A stretch of 64,000 nt of DNA, taken from assembly GCA_020080175.1 (NCBI GenBank), contig JAGHQL010000112.1:23893-87892 (forward strand), given 5' to 3'. The DNA comes from Glutinoglossum americanum (taxonomy: Eukaryota > Ascomycota > Geoglossomycetes > Geoglossales > Geoglossaceae). The notes beneath the pieces were generated by a model. It worked only from the letters and a program-made list of their open reading frames with translations, was not told the DNA's origin and searched no databases. A program made the position numbers and the translations under genes. This document shows positions 53,846-64,000 of the stretch, in pieces (the first letter of the stretch is position 1; each line of letters begins with the position of its first letter).

Positions 53846-56119
53846 CTATTTGACTTTGGCCTGTACCACGGTCCAGCGTGTGCGTACTGCGGCTGGAGTT
53901 CTGGTTGGAAACTTGCGAAAGATCCACCTCCAAGACTTGCCCTCTTTCTTATAAGCCAGTAAGCGCTGCTCATCCAGAGTTAACCATGGACTACGCTTCC
54001 TCGCGCTTGGAAGCCTCTGCTCATCCTCACTAGAATATCCGTTATCGTCGCTGCTGGAATTAGGATCGCTGTCACTTAAACCACCGTCGTTATCGCTGCT
54101 CGACGGCTCACTCCCTCGCGATGCAAAAGCCCTGCCATCAACGGCTTTGCCATGTTGGAGTTGGATATGCGTTGCATTCTTGCGGATAGGGCTTGTCTCC
54201 GCGGTAGTCGACACAGTCATTCCACTAGACGAGGGCTGGGATGCTATATAACAACTAAAGCCAGTCAAGAGGAATAAGTGTTGCTCTAGCGGCTTGATCG
54301 AGAAGTCGTCAATCTTCCCAATATGGCCAATGTTCTCGACGAGTCGGGCAAGTTGGCTGAAAGAGACTCCTCGCCCATCACAACTGTCTCGGACCACTGC
54401 CGTAAAGGAGCAGTAATGTCGGGAATGCGGGCGGAAGGTAACCTCAACCAGCGTCGGCAAGACGTCTCTGGACGATTGGCCAAGATTGTAGCAGTCAGAC
54501 GGCATCTCTGCATCTATGACTTGTAGTGCTGGCGGTGCTGGCGAAGGCAATCGGCCCTCAGGAATTGGTACTGCGGTGACTCTCGAACCTTGATAATAAA
54601 GAGAGTATGACTTCCGAGAGTGAGGTCTACGTTGGTGGATAGATCTCTGCTGAAGATGGTGTTTACGCTTCTTGGGCATTGGGCCATCATAAGACGAGGA
54701 CCGCCGCCGCCGCTTAGCAGGACGTAACCACCCATTATCCTTGTCCGGGTCGGCTTTGTTGCTAGGCTTGTTGTTGTTACCATCGCTGTCGCTTCCCGTC
54801 TCGTCATGACCTGGCTCCGGCGATGGATCGCGAGAGGGTAGGAGCCGCTGTCGCTCAGCCAGCCTTGGGCTTCCACCCTCCTTGCCGGATAGATGGTTAT
54901 CACTAATCCTTTTGGCCGTCACCGCCGCCGCCATATCGTTCGCCTCCTGCTGCACCTGACCGTCATCCTCATTGTCGTCATTGTCCGCTTCCCCCTCCGC
55001 CTCTGCCTCTGCCTCCTGTTGCTGCCTCTCCCCCTTATCAAAGGTATCTGGATTGAGTACAGGGCGAACTAGCTCGTCCTCGTATTCGCGTTCGTCTGCT
55101 GTGCTTCGACCGGCATGAAGGCGATCCTCTTGACCCAGCTGGTTCCCTGTTGACGCTCTGGAGTGGCGTGGAGGCGGGCTTCGAGGGCGAGCAGAATGGG
55201 ATGTCGCGGCTTCTGATCTGGCACGATGCGTATCGAGACCCTCTGTATCGATGTGGTCGTGCAATAGCTCGCTCGAAAGATGCGCAGAGGGGCTATAAGG
55301 GCACATGGAATTTGACGCTAAAGCCCCTTTGGCAAGCCGCAAGTGCTGAACTGTCTCAGGGTAATCACCAATATCATGCCATCCATCGAGACTAGAGGGA
55401 GGGGCCAGAGTTGTTGAGTCGACGGTAGTCTCTAGTCTATCGAAGTGACCTGCATCGGGCTCTGCATTTTCGGCAAGACCACCGTGATCGACTTCGGCTT
55501 CGGAGGCGCTCAAATCGTCGTCCCCTAGTAGGACAATTGGATCATCTACACCATATCAAAGGAAATTAGAGTCTATTCTACGACAAGGGGTAGTTGGTGC
55601 GCTCACCTAGACTACCGCCTGAATCTTCGCCTAATGCTGACCTGTTATGGTCAGCAAAGCTGCCTCTCTCCTTCACAGATACCTCCCCAATTCCTCGCAC
55701 TCTGTGGTCTAGGTTCGAGTCCTCTGTCGCAAAGCCCTCCTTTTTTAGCGTGGTATATAGTAGGTCTTCGATTGTAGGAAGATCACCCTCCTCCTCCCTC
55801 CCCTCCTCCTTGTCGTTGCCGCCGTAGATGGTACTGGTCTCTGCTCAGTTTCCCGCGGATCAGTCACGATCACTACAGGTCAAACATCTCAACTTCAGAG
55901 CATACTTCGAATGCCAGGCCCATCATTTCTGCTGTCATTGACCGCCACCACCGCTGCTGGCGGTTGGGGCATGCCGAGTGCTAAACCACTCGCTTTGATG
56001 CATTGGATTTTGTCGAGGATGCTGACCTGCTTTGGGGTACGGTTGTAGGGAGCCTTTGTGCTCTTGAAGCGTGGAGCTGTTGGAACATATGTATAAGGGA
56101 TAGGGTCGAAAGCGGCCAT
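53846..56119 (-). CDS. Three-exon gene with C-terminal Myb/SANT-like domain
   Basis: Exons 56119-55906, 55840-55607 and 55545-53846 total 2148 bp, exactly 716 codons with one terminal stop; both introns (65 and 61 bp) have GT-AG ends and keep phase. An upstream in-frame ATG at 56203 would add 28 residues. The 715-residue protein is mostly disordered: acidic first third, a basic KRRRR/PKKRK nuclear signal region in the middle, a more ordered stretch around VTFRPHSRHYCSFTAVV, an acidic Ser/Asp tract, and a Myb/SANT-like helix-turn-helix at the end (SPWLTLDEQRLLAYKKEG, W..IF.KFP.RT.AAVRTRW). It is likely a nuclear DNA-binding protein. The gene is undamaged amid decayed neighbours. I recall similar fungal proteins of unknown role. 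Confidence 0.8.
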
Positions 56120-56199
56120 TTCGAGTAAGGGAAACGATGAGAAGAGATTGAAAAAGTCTTCGCATTGCAAAAGGTGGAAGAATGGGGAGATCAGAGGAT

Positions 56200-56685
56200 T
56201 CATTTAGGATCGTAGCGTCGCGCGAAGTGCGCTGGGATTAGGCTCTGCGATCAGCTGTACACTCCTGCCACGCCATTATCCGCCTGATGCCCTCCCCCCC
56301 GTCAAAAATGCCTTGGCTCCAAATGCTTCCTGTCACGCACAGAGATCCACCGCAGCTGCGGAGCCCTGAAACTATTGATCCTGCACTTTCATGCCAGAAG
56401 ATGCCCGTCCGCAGCCACAATTCTATATGCCATCAACACAATCAACCGATTACAGTATCATTTCTCGATCGTTGGCGAGGCCGTGAAAAGCTAATCAGGG
56501 AGGGAGTGACGATCGCAGTAAGAGAAGGGGTCGTATGACCTCGAATCCCACCCTATCAGCCCAGTAGCTTTAGGCAGACTTGCACATCCCAGGTCTTCCC
56601 GTCGTCGGCTCTCAGCTCTCAAGTAGGCAGCTGGTGCGGTCCAATCAGTAAATCATCCGCAGATTTAAGGAATGTTCAGGGGGGT
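56200..56685. other. Upstream region of the Myb-like gene, no gene seen
   Basis: Short frames only; likely promoter and 5' untranslated region for the minus-strand gene. Confidence 0.4.
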
Positions 56686-57115
56686 TTGCATGATCCTGCT
56701 GTCTCAAATCAGACCAGATCAAGGCCAATTAACGCATACGAGATGCACTATGACATGAGGGGAGCTCACCGGGAAGCTGCGGACACACTATCTACTTGCA
56801 GCATAACGCGGCAGGGCGCAGCTAGGCAGAAGCCAGATCGTGTCATCAGGAGGCACTTTTGCGACTGGGCTGTGTGCTGCAATACGTACAAGCTAAGGAA
56901 GTGCTCCGGCGGAGCTTCGCATGATCCTGCTGTCTCAAATCAGCTCGGATCAGCCCTCAATCAACAAATACAAGGGGCGCTACGACATGAGAGGAGCTCA
57001 CCAGGAAGCTGCGGCACAGCACAGCGCAGCGCAGCACAGCTAGTAGAAGCCAGGTCACGCCATCGTGAGGCACTTTGCGACTGGGCTGTGTGCTGCAACG
57101 CATACAAGCGTCTAC
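56680..57115. repeat. Tandem duplication, unit about 240 bp
   Basis: CATGATCCTGCTGTCTCAAA occurs at 56689 and 56929, GAGCTCACC(G/A)GGAAGCTGCGG at about 56763 and 56995, and CGACTGGGCTGTGTGCTGCAA at about 56863 and 57079. One plus-strand frame (56686-57216) stays open across both units, but there is no recognised domain. Confidence 0.75.
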
Positions 57116-57215
57116 GGCATTTCAAGCCTCCGGAGCGCTGTGCCCCCTGGAGGGTCGGTCGAAGTGTGACAAGCGGATTACATAAGGGTTGGAAATCTGC
57201 TGCAAGGCAGACCTG

Positions 57216-57649
57216 AGGGATGATCTATCGTTGAACCCCCCCAGAATCACCGACACGGGAGGGGATGCGCGGATTCTTGTTGGTCTTGCCGTGATCTTCT
57301 CAGCTGTGGTGTGGCCGGTTCAAAGGAGCCTGATGGGGGGTGGATCTAGAAGGGCCGATATGCACGTGCGCTAGACAAGGGGACCAAGCATCGCAAGGTG
57401 CTGGTGTATGTTGGGTTATTAGTGAAGGAATGGAGGAAGGACGAAGGAAAACGGCGAGGTGTGGGCAGGCGCGCGGTCTTTATACCCCACCAAAGTAGCG
57501 GCGGGCCCGTGCACGCGCTTTGCCTAATGCAGGGCCCTCCGTTTCCTGATGCAGACTTGCCGTCTGATAATTTACTTTTTAAAAAAAAAATTTATTTAAT
57601 AGTATGTCTTGACTTTATTTTTTAATAGAATAATATAAGTATATATACT
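57216..57649. other. Intergenic, no gene seen
   Basis: GC-rich then AT-rich sequence without a supported gene. It ends at the target duplication ATACT of the next LTR. Confidence 0.45.
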
Positions 57650-58366
57650 TGTTACGGTGGCCACCGGGTAAGGGCCCGGTGGGCCACCAAACAAGCTAAG
57701 AAGGAGGGCTAGCCCTGAGGAAGGTCGGCAGAGTATAGGGAAGGTCCACCCTATATGTAATACATCAAGCTGGTGATATACGAGGGGGGTCCGCAAGGCC
57801 CCACCAATAACGTCATCATAGGAACTTCACATGAGAGCACGGCCGGCGAAGGAACCGCACGGGTATTATAGAAACTCCATATAGGAGCACGGCTGGCGGC
57901 GAAGGAACTGCACAGTATCATAGGGATTCTACATAGGAGCACAGCCAGTGGCGAAGGAACTACACGGGCATCATAGGAACTCTATATAGGAGCACGGGCA
58001 GTGGCGGAAGGCATGGCCGGTGGTGAGAGAACCACATGGGCATCATAAGGACTCCCCAATGGAAGCATGGCCGGAGGCAAGGGGTCCGTATGCGTCCATG
58101 GAGGGAACCGGGCAGGTCCCTACTCATGGGTCCCTCAGGGCCATTAGTATATATAGAAGACCGAGGAGGGTCCAGAAGGAAACCTCATCGGTCAATACCA
58201 TAATCACATTAGATAGACTATCAAGGACCATTAAGCCTACCCTTCTATCATGCCACACAGCTGGCCCCCCCCTTGCCCTGTCGTGACCGGCCTCTTAGAG
58301 CTAGCTCAGCCTTGACGCCCGCGGCACCTAACCTTCACGGCCCAGCTTATATAAGCAGCTGTCACA
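57650..58366 (+). mobile_element. Solo LTR, family A copy 2
   Basis: 717 bp from TGTTACGGTGGCC to AGCTGTCACA, flanked by the identical 5-bp duplication ATACT (57645-57649 and 58367-58371). About a dozen variants of the block GGAACT(T/C)CACAT(G/A)GGAGCACGGCCGG form an internal tandem repeat, which explains the length differences between copies. Confidence 0.92.
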
Positions 58367-58584
58367 ATACTATTATTAATATTATTTTTTAGTTTCTTAA
58401 TTAAGTGTTATAGTATGTAGAACCGCAAAAAGCAGAACTTACGAGCTTAGACTAATATGTGATTTATGCTCGAATCAAGCCCGCAACTTCTTTTCTTAAC
58501 TAATAAAGTTAATTCTTCAACCTCCATTGGTCAATATATTTCTTATATATAGTTTATCTAATAGAAGCTACCTAATGGCCTCAT

Positions 58585-59352
58585 TGTGACTGCTGCTTAT
58601 ATAAACTAGGCCGCGAAGGTTGGGTGCTGCAGGCATCAAGGCCGAGCTAGCCCTAAGAGGCCAGTCATGACAGAGCAAGGGGGGGCCAGTTGTGTAGCAC
58701 AACGGAAGGGTAGGTCTAATGGTCCTTAATAGTCCATCTAATGTAATTATGGTATTGACTAATGAGGTTCCCTTCCGGACCCTTCTCGGCCTTCTATATA
58801 TACTAATGGCCCTGAGGGACCTACAGGTAGGAACCTGCCCAATTCCCTCTATGAATGCGTATGGACCTCTTGCCTCTGGCTGTGCTTCTATTGGGGAGTC
58901 CTTACGATGCCCATGTGGCTTCCTCACTACTAGCCATGCCTTCTGCCGCTGCCCGTGCTCCTATGTGGAGTTCCTATGATGCCCGTGTGGTTCCTTTGCT
59001 ACCGGCTGTACTTCTATGTGAAGTTCCTATGATGCCATGCGGTTCCTTCGCTGCTGGCCATACTCCTATATAGAGTTCCTATAATGCCATGCGGTTCCTT
59101 TGCTGCTGGCCATACTCCTATATAGAGTTCCTATAATGCCCGTGTGGTTCCTTCGTCGGCCGTACTCCCATGTGGAGTTCCTATGATGACGTCATTGGTG
59201 GGGTCTTGCGGGCCTCCCTCATATATCATTAGCTTAGTGTATTACATATAGGGTAGACCCTTCCTATACTCCGCCGGCCTTCCTCAGGACTAGCCCTCCT
59301 TCTTAGCTTGTTTGGTGGCCCACCAGGCCCTTACCCAGTGGCCACTGTAACA
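58585..59352 (-). mobile_element. Solo LTR, family A copy 3
   Basis: 768 bp in the reverse orientation, from TGTGACTGCTGCTTATATAA to CCACTGTAACA. Flanks CTCAT (58580-58584) and CTTAT (59353-59357) match at four of five bases. With the copy at 57650 it forms a convergent pair 218 bp apart. Confidence 0.88.
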
Positions 59353-60701
59353 CTTATATTTATCCTTCTATTTAGTCTATCTGTTCCTGATATCTTGTTG
59401 GATCTCCTACTAAGTCATAACATCCATTTGAGCTTAAGAACTCATCTATAAACCTATAAACAACTTTTTGAGTAATTCTCTTGAATTTTAAGTACCTGCA
59501 GTACCTTTTTAGAATCTGATATTAAAGAATTTATTTGATTAAATAGTTTTTATTTTTATTTAATTTAAATTTGATAGAAACTGTTTAGAATTGATTAAAA
59601 GATTATATTGAAGTAATTGATATTTTTATTCATAAGTTATATGTAAAACTTTAATAAGTTATATTAAAAGTATAAGAAGTAATTAATAATTAAAGGATAT
59701 TGAAGTTTATATTAAAAGAGAATATGCAGAAAAGATGCCAAGCAGTTATTGATGCTCAAGGGATGAATACCAAGTATTAAAAGCAGCAATAGAGAATAGA
59801 ATTTATCTACCCCTGTTGGTGGCGCACGGCAACACTTAATACCGCAGATACGTTGTAGAGGGTATAGGAGCGCGTTACGGAGGCTCTCTTGAGGCTTGGC
59901 CTGAGCTTGGCTCAGGCTTGGCTTGATCACTAGCGAAACGCGACGCGCCGAGAAAGTAAACAATAGATTCGCGCAACACAGCTCGACGCTCTAAATCCAC
60001 ATCACCGTATGGCAACCAAAAAAACCACGATGATCGAACACCACCACCGAAAAACCCAGGCCAAGAACCCAACCACTCCTCCCCGTCTCCTCCAGCGCAG
60101 TCCCTTCGAGTTCTAGCTATTACAAACCCGAAGCACGTCGCAGCCTACCCACCCGCCAACACTACACAAACTCTTAATCCCGCAAATGTGATCATATAGC
60201 AAGGAGACACGGACACTGGGAATCCAGGCGGGATCAAACACCGCGTCACAAGCGGTGGCCACCGTCTGGTATATATATATATATCTTAAGATAGTCTCTT
60301 GGTGATTTTGCATCTAAAATGGGAGGGTTTGACGCCAGTTTTGGAGGAAGAAACCAACAGGGTCAGATCATCTCGGTTGAAGAGGTCGTAGTTTCTTCTA
60401 TCAACTGCGTGCAGACATCCAAACGGCTCGCCGCCAAGCCTCGACCTCTTGACTGACAGTTGGTAGCGTTCCGGAGGCTACAAATTAGACGATGCTTTAG
60501 CTTTCCGTGCTTCTACTAGCCTTTCTAAAGAATGGCACCTACCGTCGTCTATGGCGGCTATCTTCCCCATATTTGAGCCCCAGGGTTGGCCTCGCGACCT
60601 GATTTGCAGTTTTCGGAGCCACTCGTCACATCCCCTCTTGTTTCTCCGCAGACGACCGAAACCAAGACTTTCCTGATATTTGGAAATTAGCAAGATAGCG
60701 G
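59353..60701. other. AT-rich then mixed intergenic DNA, no gene seen
   Basis: 59400-59720 is very AT-rich. 59720-60700 holds short minus-strand frames without recognised content and a short TA repeat (about 60271-60284). Confidence 0.45.
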
Positions 60702-61676
60702 ACGGGACCTGCAGGAGCTACGAAATTCCTTCCATGGACCTGGACTGTCAGTCCCCCAGCTTCCGCCGCAACTTGTCCATCCCCCTCTTACATTCTGGGG
60801 ACTTTCGCAGCTATCAATGTGATCGTCAGCCTTATAGGTCTATTGTTCGGCCACAGAATTTTTCTTCATTACATCTCTTTTGGGCGCCTCGGACAACCTA
60901 GAAGTGAGGCGTGGCGACGTACCTGGATTTTTCCCTTGGGTTGCCAGCTGGGGGCCAATGCTCTCATCGCGACTCTCATCAAGCGCACGCCAGGATATGA
61001 ACATAGCGCATCCGTAGGAACTCTCACAATCTTTTACGCGGCTCGGCCGCGACTCTTGGATTTTCCTGGCTGGCCTCTATTCCATCTATCGGAAGGAAGA
61101 TCTAGCCGGACGGTTCACAGGTAACCCTACCATAGACCGGAAGGGATATCGGCATGACCATTGTTGGCTGTCGGCTGCATTGTCGCAGTTCTACTCAGAG
61201 ATTATCCTGCAGGTAATCGCTGGCTACACCATGGGGAAAACTGCACATTTTGCCGACACACATGGGTTTCTCAAACACCAGGCCGATGCTTCTCCCACCG
61301 AACACTCCGCACACATCATGTACGCTGGCGCGTTGTGCTTTCTTAGCTTCGCTTTCTTCCCGATGCTATTTTCAATGATCTTGTGGTTCCTAGCTGGCAC
61401 GAGCTGTCTTGGTCTTCGTACGGATAATATTGATTGGATCATATCTCGATCACTATGGGCGCTTACTGCCATCAGTCTTCCTACTACTTTCATTGGTTCT
61501 TGGCTCTTTTGGGCAGGATACGTAAGGTTGGCGGGAGATTTGTAAGCTTACAGTCCTACCTGGACGGGATGAACATGCTGACCATGAGTAGATACTGTCC
61601 GCCGAATCTAGTTACCCACGGGGTGGTGTGGACAAGCTTTTCAGCGGTTGGAACAGTTCTTGGTACAGGGGTTTGA
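60702..61676 (+). pseudogene. Fungal multi-pass membrane protein gene with a frameshift
   Basis: A hydrophobic frame from about 60702 (PSYILGTFAAINVIVSLIGL, then FPLGCQLGANALIATLIKRT) changes frame near 61053 and continues (IFLAGLYSIYRKEDLAGR, QFYSEIILQVIAGYTMGKTA, MYAGALCFLSFAFFPMLF, TTFIGSWLFWAGYVRLAGDL). A 50-bp intron (61542-61591, GTAAGC...GAGTAG) joins to a last exon ending GTVLGTGV and TGA at 61674. About five to six membrane segments can be seen. I recall similar uncharacterised fungal membrane proteins but no known function. No ATG is visible for the first exon, so the 5' end is probably lost or spliced. Confidence 0.6.
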
Positions 61677-62879
61677 TTCAGCGAACTAGGATACGCCGCC
61701 AATGGATCCAAATCGTGTGGGTTCCAAGACCTTATTTTAGTCACTCCACACTTGAGTGGCAGCAATCGGAACTACTTTTTGACGAAAAGGCGCACCTCGA
61801 CCGCAATCAACATTGTAAGATTTTCTCGGGTCCTAGAAGTTACCAAATTCCGAAACTTGAATTGGCTTTTGCCTCGATAGCAGCCTATTGAAGTTCCACC
61901 GCTATTCAGAACCACGATCGAGGTGCTTAAGGCTGGCTAGTAGCGAACCATTCAGGGGGTAAAGAGATATCTCGTTTGCGCCACACAGGTCAGCCGGGGT
62001 TGACCTCTCATCACCTAATTCATTGTATCTATCACCCATAATCAGAACTCCACAGCTTTTCGCCAGCTTGCATGTTTAATGCCCATCTGTGTCTCGAAAG
62101 TTCTCGATTACTTTCTGAACGCGTTCAGAGATCTTTACCGAAACAACTACCAAAAAGTGGACTTATCCGCTTTCCGTGCTCCAGCTATTACCGAAAAATA
62201 CCTTTCAGAAACTGCTCTAGGCACCAATTGGGGAGCAGGAGCCCGAAATGGGCTTCCACCGGAAAAACTACCAGAGCCAAAAGGGGAAAAACAAGCTCTC
62301 TCCCGGAGGCAGATGCACACGCGTAGGCAGGAAGACTTTGCTCTTTCCCTAACCCTCCCCCCCCCGAGTGGGCAGATCAACAACGGGGAGTGTACCTAAA
62401 TTTCCCCAATTTTAAAACCCAAATACCTCATTGCGTTTGGCAGGGCAGACGGAGTCACTAAAAATATATATATAACACGTACCCTTTTTTTTTTATAGGA
62501 GGGACTCCATGCCTTGGAGTTAACCACATCGTTGATATTACATGTATTTTTTCTTAGTTATCTCACCTCCATGTATCCTTTCAAGATGTCAAATATCCTA
62601 CTCTATAATACGTAGCACTTTGAACAGCCTGGGGCACATCGTACCATGTACCTCGTAGTGTACGCTTTGCCTTCTCCTTGCTCCTCCACAGCACCCCCCT
62701 AGAGTACTCCACCGCGCCGACAACCTCTACGCCTCATCCGTTTGCCACGGCCCCACCCCGAAACCGTTCCTCGCATAGAACTCGCTACACGACGTGAGGC
62801 CTTGCTAGGCTATGAACTAGGAAAGAAGAAAGGCACGGGGTTGGCGATAAGGCCATTACCACACTCAGCGTTGATAATA
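61677..62879 (+). other. Mostly empty; one unrecognised 106-codon frame
   Basis: A plus-strand frame at 62079-62399 (MPICVSKVLDYFLNAFRDLY and on, with a Lys/Pro-rich end) looks partly protein-like but is not recognised. The remainder, including an A/T tract near 62465, shows nothing. Confidence 0.3.
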
Positions 62880-63947
62880 CAGTACTAGTCAAGTCTGAGT
62901 CGAGCGCAATTTTTGAGTCGCCCCACCACCCCGCGAGAGTTGCGCGACATGCTACAACTCCACCAATTTATATTAAAACGATGCGAAATTAAATCTATTA
63001 CAAAATAAGTCTTAGTACTTGGTGTGCCATCCTTCTGCTGCAATGCAGGCTTCAATTCGATGACCCATTGTTGCTCCCAAATTATCAAAGACCTCCTTGT
63101 CAATAGTATCCCATGCTGCCTGCAAAGCGCTTTCCAGACATTGCCTTGTATTCTCTGATTCGCTGGTCTCTCTGGCTATCTCCGGAAATATCTTAAGAAG
63201 CCTAGTCTTCAATTCCTACCAAATGTGTTCAATAGGGTTGAGGTTTGGAGAGTAGGGTGGCCAGTTGGTAATTCTGAGTATTTTATGATCATCGAACTAC
63301 TTGCGCACCTTGTATATAGTATGAATTGACGCATTATCCTGCATGAAAATGTATCCAGAGTCCAAGCTAGCATATATAGGAGCAATTTCTGCATTCAAAA
63401 CCTTGAGATAGAAGTTAGCAGAGTATCCGTGCTTCTTTAACTCAAAATTATAATCTATAATGTAAAGTTCAGTACGTCCAGTATCCTAAAAGCATCCCCA
63501 AACTATAACTTTTATATTCTTATGACAGTTATAAGTCTGAATCATTTTCTTATCCCACTTTTGATTAGCAGTATGAAATACTCATTCCATCTGCTTTCCC
63601 TGTCCCTTCTCTATAGAGCATTCATCGCTTTACATATAAAGTTTCCATTCTTCTAGAAAAATGTATCGATACTTTAAACACCAAGCTAATCTTGTAGCTG
63701 CATTTTCTTTAATAAGAAATGGTCATCTTCTAGCCCTCCAATTATGAATTTCATACTTTACTAAAATCTTTTTGATTGTAGACTTGCTGCACTTTATTTC
63801 ACAAGCCTCCTTGACTTTCACATATGAATCTTTTGGGTTTTTTCGTACATGATGTAGCAGGTTACATTCATCGGCATTGGTATAAGACTTAGGTGCACCA
63901 ATTCGGGTCTGAGACTTGCCCTCATCGCGTAGGTGAGCAAATTTGAG
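62880..63947 (-). pseudogene. Tc1/mariner transposon remnant
   Basis: The 3' end starts with a TA dinucleotide (62878-62879) followed by CAGTACTAGTCAAGTCTGAG, like a Tc1 terminal repeat. The minus-strand frame encodes a helix-turn-helix (SYVKVKEACEIKCSKSTIKK) and DDE transposase motifs: Asp in SDECS, Asp in FMQDNASIHT, Glu in PNLNPIEHIW. Several stops (for example after WKLYM, in VRK*FDD, in HIW*ELK) inactivate it. The N-terminal end and the other terminal repeat are cut off by the LTR at 63948. Confidence 0.85.
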
Positions 63948-64000
63948 TGTTACGGTGGCCACCGGGTAAGGGCCCGGTGGGCCACCAAACAAGCTGAGAA
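63948..64000 (+). mobile_element. Family A LTR, copy 4 (runs off the window)
   Basis: The first 53 bp, TGTTACGGTGGCCACCGGG and on, nearly identical to the start of the copy at 57650. It is inserted in the 5' part of the Tc1/mariner transposase; whether it is solo or part of a full element cannot be seen. Confidence 0.88.

Noticed and set aside
57645-59357. The opposed LTR pair as terminal inverted repeats of one DNA transposon
   Set aside because: Each copy has its own 5-bp duplication (ATACT; CTCAT/CTTAT) and TG...CA ends, so they are two independent LTR insertions.
1-64000. tRNA and rRNA genes
   Set aside because: I looked for cloverleaf-like segments with internal promoter boxes and for rRNA core motifs and saw none I could support by eye.

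Overview
This is a transposon-rich, gene-poor stretch of nuclear DNA from a filamentous ascomycete (Pezizomycotina). The evidence is the short GT-AG introns of about 50-80 bp with CTAAC-like branch points, and fungus-restricted families: a DUF3435 tyrosine recombinase, a SesA/NACHT/ankyrin NLR, a FunK1 kinase, an APH-like kinase, DUF6589 and a DUF7587-like protein. The gene mix recalls Eurotiomycetes, but I cannot fix the genus. Most coding frames are long and coherent but broken by single stops. Nearly all of these stops can be explained by one C:G to T:A change (CAG/CAA/CGA to TAG/TAA/TGA, or TGG to TGA/TAG), which is the signature expected of repeat-induced point mutation or cytosine deamination.

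Layout. 1-1939: spliced DUF3435 recombinase with a C2H2 tail. 2100-2762: solo LTR (family A). 2854-3780: minisatellites. 4254-4557: small MADS-box gene. 5571-7060: decayed 740-bp tandem duplication. 7375-9531 (-) and 9725-12900 (+): two head-to-head decayed genes that both look like 2OG-Fe(II) oxygenases, the second crossing an assembly gap. 13757-14303: foldback MITE. 14430-15943: APH-like pseudokinase. 17138-18963: zinc-finger gene remnant. 20407-25169: two related AAA-ATPase remnants. 26430-28187 (-): DUF6589 gene cut by an LTR. 28540-32615: intact NLR (SesA, sigma-like motif, NACHT, about 18 ankyrin units). 32662-33102 (-): small DUF7587-like gene with one stop. 34242-40468: a MULE transposon with a second MULE inserted in its terminal repeat. 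40663-42656: broken retroelement flanked by opposed LTRs. 43430-45945 (-): FunK1 kinase pseudogene. 46872-52398: complete Ty3/Gypsy element with 78-bp LTRs and a spliced antisense gene. 52690-53215: minisatellite. 53846-56119 (-): intact three-exon Myb-like gene. 57650-59352: two opposed solo LTRs of family A. 60702-61676: membrane protein gene with a frameshift. 62880-63947 (-): Tc1/mariner remnant interrupted by another family A LTR running off the window.

Genes that still look functional are the NLR, the Myb-like gene, the MADS-box gene, the DUF3435 recombinase (5' end not resolved) and the antisense gene inside the Gypsy element. The transposon boundaries are unusually well supported because target-site duplications can be read directly: 9 bp for the two MULEs and the MITE, 4-5 bp for the LTR elements. 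The most interesting items are the spliced antisense gene carried by the Gypsy element, the head-to-head oxygenase pair, the nested MULEs with long in-frame minisatellites ahead of the transposase, and the NLR with an internal amyloid-like motif.
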